Positions 32,124 through 36,461 of a stretch of 36,461 bases of DNA are shown piece after piece (the first letter of the stretch is position 1; each line of letters opens with the position of its first letter). The notes beneath the pieces were generated by a model. That model was not told the origin of the DNA, did no database searches, and saw only the letters and a list, made by a program, of their open reading frames with translations. The position numbers and the translations under genes are program-made. The stretch comes from a virus, in IMG/VR virus record IMGVR_UViG_3300021963_000345, positions 1 through 36,461 of that record; one strand, 5' to 3'.

Positions 32124-32335
32124 AAGTTAATCTCCAATTGCGCGCCCAGTATGGACTGGGAACTGTCCATGCATACCGGAAACTCATTGGCCGTGAGGGC
32201 CCAGTTGATGAGGATGCTGTGACTGACATGCTCACCGATGTTTGGCACATGTGCGAGTCTCTGAACATCGACATGCGTAAATGCCACACCGCCGCGTTAC
32301 TTCACTTTTGTGCAGAGAAAGAAGGTGCCCAATGA
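32120..32335 (+). CDS. Hypothetical phage protein
   Basis: 71 residues with a basic N-terminus (LQLRAQYGLGTVHAYRKLIG) and two His/Cys-containing helices near the end (RKCHTAALLHFCAEK). Coupled at both ends by ATGA overlaps. Function unknown. Confidence 0.6.
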   Translation: MKVNLQLRAQYGLGTVHAYRKLIGREGPVDEDAVTDMLTDVWHMCESLNIDMRKCHTAALLHFCAEKEGAQ

Positions 32336-32646
32336 AGGAACAGATTAGAGAACTATTGAAGGAGTGGCACCCTGCTGAAATAGGTCGCCTGGTTGGGATA
32401 CCAGGTAACGATGCCAAGAAAATTGTTCGGGAGATTTATTTTGAGTGGGGCTATGACGATCCGGACGATTGGGAGGTGCAAGAGGTGGGGGATTGTCAGT
32501 TTGTCTTGTTTCTAAAACAAGGTGACGAGTGGATCGACGAGAATGGCGACTACCGGTTTTTTGACACAGCGGAACAGGCGCGTATTCACCTGCATTTTTC
32601 GTTGAAGTTGTGGCATGACCAGGTGGCCTTGAACACATTTTCTTGA
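32332..32646 (+). CDS. Hypothetical protein with helix-turn-helix-like N-terminus
   Basis: 104 residues from ATG 32332. The N-terminus (LLKEWHPAEIGRLVGIPGNDAKKI) looks like a short helix-turn-helix. The C-terminus is acidic and aromatic with YRFFDTAEQARIHL. It may bind DNA; tentative. Confidence 0.55.
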   Translation: MKEQIRELLKEWHPAEIGRLVGIPGNDAKKIVREIYFEWGYDDPDDWEVQEVGDCQFVLFLKQGDEWIDENGDYRFFDTAEQARIHLHFSLKLWHDQVALNTFS

Positions 32647-32659
32647 AAGCTAAAAACCA

Positions 32660-32794
32660 ATGCGTCAATCAAAACTACCTGATCGTTACAGAAAAGTTGA
32701 TCAGCCGCCCAGGCCACCACCTGGGCCGTTCAAGCTGAGAGATATTTTTAAATTAGCCATGATGGCTTTTGTCAACAACGTGATTAAGAAATAG
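32660..32794 (+). CDS. Possible 44-residue Pro/basic peptide
   Basis: An ATG at 32660 opens a 44-codon frame with DQPPRPPPGPFKLRDIFK and a hydrophobic end (LAMMAFVNNVIKK). It fills the gap between two genes, and its stop lies within the next leader. Only a weak ribosome site is seen. Confidence 0.4.
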   Translation: MRQSKLPDRYRKVDQPPRPPPGPFKLRDIFKLAMMAFVNNVIKK

Positions 32795-32808
32795 AAAGCG
32801 AGAAAGAA

Positions 32809-33087
32809 ATGAAAGTTAAACAGTTGATTGAAATTCTGATGGAACAACCCGCTGATGCGGACATGTCTGTTTGGATCGATGGCGAGCGCCTCGAGCTGCT
32901 CGACGTGGACGTGTCATTTGTTGATGAGCACAATTTTGTAGAACTGAACGCGGGGGAAGATAAATACGTGCATTGTCTTAAATGTGATCATGTGTGGAAT
33001 GAATCACAGTCACCAAGTGTTTGCTCGCATTGTGGAAATACGGACATGCAACAAACTGTTTATCAGCTCGCCCAGACATTTAGTTGA
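32809..33087 (+). CDS. Small protein with C-terminal zinc ribbon
   Basis: 92 residues. The N-terminal part (QLIEILMEQPADADMSVWID and following) resembles a small phage domain found in many hypothetical proteins. The C-terminus carries Cys56-x2-Cys59 and Cys72-x2-Cys75, a zinc ribbon. The ribosome site is TAGAAAGCGAGAAAGAA. Fusion of the two parts is notable; function unknown. Confidence 0.65.
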   Translation: MKVKQLIEILMEQPADADMSVWIDGERLELLDVDVSFVDEHNFVELNAGEDKYVHCLKCDHVWNESQSPSVCSHCGNTDMQQTVYQLAQTFS

Positions 33088-33112
33088 CAAGATTTTTCGA
33101 TACGTGTTATAT
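33084..33112 (+). promoter_or_regulatory. Strong sigma70 promoter
   Basis: TTGACA (33084-33089), exactly 17 bases, then TTATAT (33107-33112). The spacer contains TTTTTCGATACG (33093-33104), the motif seen inverted at 31795. The -35 lies at the very end of the upstream gene. It drives the gene at 33168. Confidence 0.75.
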
Positions 33113-33120
33113 TTCACCCA

Positions 33121-33143
33121 GGTCATGCGATTCGCGCGTGGCC
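33121..33143 (+). promoter_or_regulatory. Leader hairpin with G.U pairs
   Basis: GGTCATGCG (33121-33129) pairs with CGCGTGGCC (33135-33143), a 9-bp stem including two G.U pairs and a 5-base loop. It lies one base before the leader repeat, the same order as at 31823. Confidence 0.55.
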
Positions 33144-33144
33144 G

Positions 33145-33165
33145 CAACCTAGAAAGAGAGAAAGA
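33145..33165 (+). repeat. Leader repeat, copy 2
   Basis: Identical over 21 bases to 31850-31870 and placed directly before ATG 33168; includes the purine-rich ribosome site. The flanks differ, so this is not a recent tandem copy of the whole region. Confidence 0.75.
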
Positions 33166-33167
33166 AC

Positions 33168-33593
33168 ATGGAAACATTGAATCCAATTTTGAACGCCCTG
33201 GTGCAAGACATTGTGCGCCAGTTGACCCCGGTTGTTGTGCAAGCGATTGCTAAGGACCTGGAAGATTACCGGCTCCAAACCGATCAGAAAATTTCTGATG
33301 CGTTAGACGTTAGCCGCAACTGGGTGCGCCAGGTTGTGGGTGAAATACTGGACGAGGATCTGCGCGGCCGCGTTGCAGATGTTATTGAAACCATGGACGA
33401 TCAACACATTATTGACGTTGACGCGATGGCCGCCCGAGTGATCGATAACCTGGACATGGGCGACCTGGCCGAAAAAGTGTTTGAAGAAGTAGACCTCACC
33501 GACCTGGCCGAAAAAGTAGTTGACGAGATCGACCTGGAAGACAAAATCAAAGAGTTTTTCAACGATAACTCATTCTCTGTTTCTCTGTCTTAA
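33168..33593 (+). CDS. Acidic repeat-containing phage protein
   Basis: 141 residues. The C-terminal half consists of imperfect acidic repeats of about 15 residues: LDMGDLAEKVFEEV, VDLTDLAEKVVDEI and IDLEDKIKEF. The N-terminus is helical. Driven by the strongest promoter in the window, so it is likely abundant. Acidic repeats could mimic nucleic acid or mediate oligomerisation; both are inference. Confidence 0.65.
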   Translation: METLNPILNALVQDIVRQLTPVVVQAIAKDLEDYRLQTDQKISDALDVSRNWVRQVVGEILDEDLRGRVADVIETMDDQHIIDVDAMAARVIDNLDMGDLAEKVFEEVDLTDLAEKVVDEIDLEDKIKEFFNDNSFSVSLS

Positions 33594-33602
33594 GGGGCCG
33601 AC

Positions 33603-33791
33603 ATGGGACTACTTAACGAAACACAAAGTGCGTTGTGCGACATGTACGACGTGCGCCGTGCAGTACCTGACAAAATAAAAAATCAACCTAAAGACAACGA
33701 GGGAACAGAAATCACAGTTGGCCAATGCATCGATGACGTGATCTTATTTTTGGAAGAGCTCGAAACCATATACCAGGAGAAAACGCTATGA
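33603..33791 (+). CDS. Hypothetical small phage protein
   Basis: 62 residues, charged, with a short C-terminal helix (CIDDVILFLEELETIYQE). It follows the acidic repeat protein by a few bases, and its stop overlaps the next start (ATGA at 33788). No family recognised. Confidence 0.55.
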   Translation: MGLLNETQSALCDMYDVRRAVPDKIKNQPKDNEGTEITVGQCIDDVILFLEELETIYQEKTL

Positions 33792-33994
33792 ATAAATCGA
33801 ACGTAGAAAAAATTCAAGAACTGATGACACGTAGCCCGGCCGGGCCGCTCATGCAAGCTTTTATTCTTGAGGCCGTGCGCCGTTATGCGGAGGACATACT
33901 GCGCGAAGATGAGCCCGAAGATAACCCCCGCGCGCTGATATCACCGAAGGCCTGGTATGCATGCGCCGAAGTGGCATATCTTGAATTGAACTAA
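33788..33994 (+). CDS. Small conserved phage protein
   Basis: 68 residues. SPAGPLMQAFILEAVRRYAE then WYACAEVAYLEL resembles short helical proteins common in phage accessory regions. Coupled by ATGA. Function unknown. Confidence 0.6.
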   Translation: MNKSNVEKIQELMTRSPAGPLMQAFILEAVRRYAEDILREDEPEDNPRALISPKAWYACAEVAYLELN

Positions 33995-34006
33995 CTGGAG
34001 AAAAAA

Positions 34007-34264
34007 ATGCAACAACTGAAACCTTATGCGCTGATGACTTTAAACGAGCGCGCCACCTGGAACCACCGCGCCGCGCAGATGATGGAAAAAATAGGCGGCG
34101 GGTTCGCGGCCGCCCTGGCCCTGGCTTATTTTCGCGGAGACGGGACAAACCAGGCGCGCATTTTGGGCGCGTTTGGTGACCTTTTCGAAGTGTATAGAAA
34201 CCGGGCTTTTGAACAGCTTGAGCTCGAAGACCAGGCCCGCCAGGCCCTGGCCGCTCAGGAATAA
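34007..34264 (+). CDS. Small conserved phage protein
   Basis: 85 residues, helical, with IGGGFAAALALAYFRGDGTNQ and ILGAFGDLFEVYRN, a layout I associate with widespread small phage proteins. GGAG lies upstream. A strong terminator follows 20 bases after the stop, closing this unit. Confidence 0.62.
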   Translation: MQQLKPYALMTLNERATWNHRAAQMMEKIGGGFAAALALAYFRGDGTNQARILGAFGDLFEVYRNRAFEQLELEDQARQALAAQE

Positions 34265-34282
34265 AAAAATAATTCTCTATTC

Positions 34283-34308
34283 ACCCGGCCGCGCGCCGGG
34301 TTTTTTTT
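34283..34308 (+). terminator. Rho-independent terminator
   Basis: ACCCGGC (34283-34289) pairs with GCCGGGT (34295-34301) around a 5-base loop; the T-run is 34301-34308. A very GC-rich stem with eight T residues. Confidence 0.88.
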
Positions 34309-34317
34309 GTGGGGTAC

Positions 34318-34345
34318 TTGCAATTTTTTTGTTTGTGTGTAATAT
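34318..34345 (+). promoter_or_regulatory. Sigma70-like promoter
   Basis: TTGCAA (34318-34323), a 16-base spacer and TAATAT (34340-34345), directly after a terminator. The -35 equals that at 24353. Confidence 0.6.
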
Positions 34346-34353
34346 CACAAACA

Positions 34354-34374
34354 CCGGGGCCGTGGTGGCCTTGG
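34354..34374 (+). promoter_or_regulatory. Leader hairpin
   Basis: CCGGGGCC (34354-34361) pairs with GGCCTTGG (34367-34374) through 8 bp including two G.U pairs, with a 5-base loop. It is followed by a purine-rich leader (AAGAAAGCGAGAAA) and ATG 34402. Third example of this promoter-hairpin-leader order. Confidence 0.5.
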
Positions 34375-34401
34375 AATCAGAAAGTAAGAAAGCGAGAAAT
34401 T

Positions 34402-34680
34402 ATGCAAACCCTTAAACTGAACTACTTCACCGATCCGGGCCATGGTTGGGTTTCGGTAAAGCTTGAAACCCTTAAAACCCTGGGCATCGCGGAGAAAATT
34501 AGCGGGTACTCTTACATGCGCGGAGCTAGTGCATACCTGGAAGAGGACTGCGACCTGGCCGCACTTTTTGCGGCGTGCGATTCCCAGGAAATAAAAATAG
34601 AACTGCAAACTAAACACACCGACCGCCGGAGCCCGATCCGCTCATATGCACCATACCGCGCGGGGGCCGTCCATGCTTAA
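34402..34680 (+). CDS. Small conserved phage protein
   Basis: 92 residues from ATG 34402. It has a beta-rich start (KLNYFTDPGHGWVSVKLETL) and an acidic middle (YLEEDCDLAALFAACD). Overlaps the next gene by eight bases. First gene of the last visible operon. Function unknown. Confidence 0.6.
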   Translation: MQTLKLNYFTDPGHGWVSVKLETLKTLGIAEKISGYSYMRGASAYLEEDCDLAALFAACDSQEIKIELQTKHTDRRSPIRSYAPYRAGAVHA

Positions 34681-35377
34681 AACAATCCGCCAAAGTAGCA
34701 ACAAAAAAACCGGACCGATCGCAACAACGTACCGGGCCGGACAGCATCACACGTTCGGCACGTGCCCGAAAACGTGCGCGTTAAACCCGAACGGGCAACA
34801 TGCGGCCGCCCTGGTGGATCGCGACTATGTGGCCGCCTTATATAACGCGGTACCGCGCAACGGCCAGGCGTGGACGTATTCGCATTTTCACTTTGAAAAC
34901 CTACCGAAACCCGCCCCCGGTAAAACAACGATTAATTACAGCGCGGACACAATGCCCCAGGCCGTGGCCGCCGTCCGGGCCGGTCACCCGGCCACAGTGG
35001 CCGCCCCGGCCGGTACTGTTTGGCCTTACACGTTCGACGGGGTGCAGTTTGTCCAATGCCCCGAACAATTGAGCCCTGAAAATTCCGGGTTTACGTGTGC
35101 ATCATGTGGCAACGGCCGCCCATTGTGTGCACGTGGTGATCGTGATTATGTGATCGTGTTTGTGGCGCATGGTACCCAGGCGCGAAAAGTGGCCGCCGGT
35201 GCGGACGATCCCGGCGGGTGTTATGCGGGCCAGGGTCACGCCGCGATCGCGTGGCATGCCACCAGGAAAACCGGCGCGCCTGATGACGCGGCCGCCGTGG
35301 CCGCGTTCGCTCGATCGCTCCCGCCTGGTTCCCTGTTACGTCATCACATCGCGGGAGACCTGGGCCGTGCTAATTAA
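34673..35377 (+). CDS. DUF7227-like conserved phage protein, cysteine-rich
   Basis: 234 residues from ATG 34673; an in-frame ATG at 34646 exists upstream. The N-terminus has SSNKKTGPIATTYRAG, then CPKTC; the centre has FTCASCGNGRPLCARGDRDY. The cysteine pairs may bind zinc. This resembles the DUF7227-type proteins that phages carry near DUF932 genes; my family call is from memory and needs a profile search. High GC with many GGCC runs compared with the upstream operons. Confidence 0.55.
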   Translation: MLKTIRQSSNKKTGPIATTYRAGQHHTFGTCPKTCALNPNGQHAAALVDRDYVAALYNAVPRNGQAWTYSHFHFENLPKPAPGKTTINYSADTMPQAVAAVRAGHPATVAAPAGTVWPYTFDGVQFVQCPEQLSPENSGFTCASCGNGRPLCARGDRDYVIVFVAHGTQARKVAAGADDPGGCYAGQGHAAIAWHATRKTGAPDDAAAVAAFARSLPPGSLLRHHIAGDLGRAN

Positions 35378-35555
35378 TCCCGCCTTATCCCTGGCCGCCG
35401 TGGTGGCCCGGGCGTATACTAGGATTTTCCCTAGTATTGAAAAAAATAATTTCATTATTTTAAAGTTACCGCGTAGAATTCAAACTGCCAGGCCTCGAGC
35501 CCGGCACCGCCGCCGGTAGGTCACCGGTTTAGAAACTTAGAATTGGAATTTAATC
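35378..35555 (+). promoter_or_regulatory. Control region before the DUF932 gene
   Basis: No gene in this 178-base gap. An 8-bp inverted repeat, ATACTAGG (35416-35423) and CCTAGTAT (35430-35437), is followed by an AT-rich stretch (TTGAAA at 35437-35442, a poor -10 near 35458). A small hairpin follows, CCGGC (35501-35505) with GCCGG (35512-35516), and then a purine-rich leader. Promoter and operator are plausible but unproven. Confidence 0.45.
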
Positions 35556-36461
35556 ATGTCTACACTCTCCCAAGCTTCGAAACAATGGGCCACACGTCCC
35601 GCCGAAGAACGTTTCACATCATTACCCGGCATGTTAGCTATGCTTGAAACCCAGCGCGCGATTAGTCGCGCCGCCGTTGTTTCATCGCGCAAACTGCGCG
35701 CCGTCCCGCTCGACGATAACCAGGGCCTGGTTATCGAGGGCCCGAACGGCCACGGGTATTCACCGACGCATTGGTCATTCGGCCAGGCCGCGCAGTTGAC
35801 CGGCGCGCCCGCCGGTTATCTCCGCGCCTTACCGGCCCCCCTGGCCGCCGATTGTCTTAATTATGGTTTTCAGGTGGACCGCTCCGCCCAGGATATCGGC
35901 GTTTTACTTTCAAACAATGGGACGCCGGAGCTCCGCGCGATGACCGGGCCGCGTTATGGCCGCATTTGGAATGATGACGTAGTCCGCGAATTAATGGATC
36001 GATTCGGGGACGGCGTAACCGGGGACTTCAAAGTACCGGGCACCTGGGGCCGCCCGCTCGATCAAGTGGACATTAAAAATACCACGTTGTACGCCGGTGA
36101 CCGGGATATGTTTGTATTCCTGGCCGATGAAACTAACCGGATCGAGCTCCCAGGCCGCCGGGACGGGAAAACGGGCGAGCTCGCTCGCGGGTTTTTTATC
36201 AGTAACTCAGAGACCGGCGCGGGCACGTTACGCGTGAAAACGTTTTTGTTTGACTACGTGTGCGCGAACCGGATTGTTTGGGGAGCTCATGAGCTCGAAG
36301 ATATCGCGATCCGCCACACCGCGAGCGCGCCGGATCGTTTTATCGACGAAGTGGCCCCGGCATTATTGGCCTACAGTAACGCGGCCGCCGGTAACGTTAA
36401 CCAGGTACTGCGCGGAGCCCAGGCGTCGAAAATTGACAAAGTAGATAAATTCCTGGCCACC
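35556..36461 (+). CDS. DUF932 family protein (3' end outside window)
   Basis: 302 residues are visible from ATG 35556 with no stop before the window ends. The middle and C-terminal part show the DUF932 pattern: RGFFISNSETGAGTLRVKTF followed by CANRIVWG, and earlier PELRAMTGPRYGRIWNDDVV. DUF932 proteins are widespread in phages and plasmids; their function is unknown. The start has a weak ribosome site (GGAATTT). Codon use is GC-rich like the gene before it. Confidence 0.8.
   Translation, partial: MSTLSQASKQWATRPAEERFTSLPGMLAMLETQRAISRAAVVSSRKLRAVPLDDNQGLVIEGPNGHGYSPTHWSFGQAAQLTGAPAGYLRALPAPLAADCLNYGFQVDRSAQDIGVLLSNNGTPELRAMTGPRYGRIWNDDVVRELMDRFGDGVTGDFKVPGTWGRPLDQVDIKNTTLYAGDRDMFVFLADETNRIELPGRRDGKTGELARGFFISNSETGAGTLRVKTFLFDYVCANRIVWGAHELEDIAIRHTASAPDRFIDEVAPALLAYSNAAAGNVNQVLRGAQASKIDKVDKFLAT

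Noticed and set aside
35416-35437. Terminator call for the ATACTAGG inverted repeat
   Set aside because: The stem is AT-rich and is followed by A residues on the plus strand rather than a T-run; more likely an operator or weak hairpin.
1-36461. tRNA genes, CRISPR arrays, insertion sequences, integrase or attachment sites
   Set aside because: No cloverleaf-like segment, regular spaced repeats, transposase or integrase motifs were found by eye; a tRNA scan would be needed to be certain.

Overview
The window is a stretch of a double-stranded DNA tailed phage genome, or a prophage-like copy of one. Genes are tightly packed, with many ATGA start/stop overlaps. It carries virion genes, a two-membrane lysis cassette, a phage replisome and a terminase small subunit. 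The nested Rz/Rz1-type spanin pair implies a Gram-negative host. The large glycine-rich proteins that follow a tail protein look like the ejection (internal virion) proteins of podoviruses, so a podovirus-like particle is my best inference. No host gene, tRNA, rRNA, CRISPR array or insertion sequence was seen.

Layout. (1) 1-1.81 kb: membrane proteins (one a holin candidate), i-spanin with an o-spanin nested in another frame, and an M15 peptidase endolysin. (2) 1.81-5.34 kb: a small basic protein, a cysteine-rich protein, a tail/stabilisation protein, a jelly-roll-like protein and a small beta protein. (3) 5.34-14.36 kb: four large virion proteins, probably DNA-ejection proteins. (4) 14.31-16.46 kb, minus strand: a RecB/Cas4-like PD-(D/E)XK exonuclease and an SNF2-type helicase. 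(5) 16.5-24.3 kb, plus strand, from a divergent promoter: three uncharacterised replication-region proteins, an archaeo-eukaryotic-type primase, a UvrD/Rep-like helicase and a family A DNA polymerase interrupted by an intein. A strong terminator follows. (6) 24.35-30.41 kb: about twenty small accessory genes in one run behind a sigma70-like promoter. (7) 30.41-30.74 kb: a gene-free, extremely AT-rich, repeat-rich spacer. (8) 30.74-31.78 kb: terminase small subunit and VRR-NUC nuclease. (9) 31.8-36.46 kb: more small genes in units that start with promoter, hairpin and purine-rich leader, then a DUF7227-like protein and a DUF932 protein that runs off the window.

The most striking object is the polymerase intein (22940-23740). 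Its splicing blocks lie in the polymerase frame. A complete-looking HNH homing endonuclease is encoded in the +1 frame inside the intein (ORF 23043-23690; core from about 23193). The polymerase frame has no stop across the whole overlap. The intein splits the polymerase O-helix (motif B). This is a nested, dual-coding arrangement rather than the usual in-frame fusion of endonuclease and intein.

How the genes fit together: primase, SF1 helicase, PolA, the SSB-like candidate, the SNF2 helicase and the exonuclease form a replication/recombination module. TerS and the neighbouring nuclease prepare DNA for packaging. The ejection proteins and tail genes build the DNA-delivery machine. Endolysin, the holin candidate and spanins end the infection.
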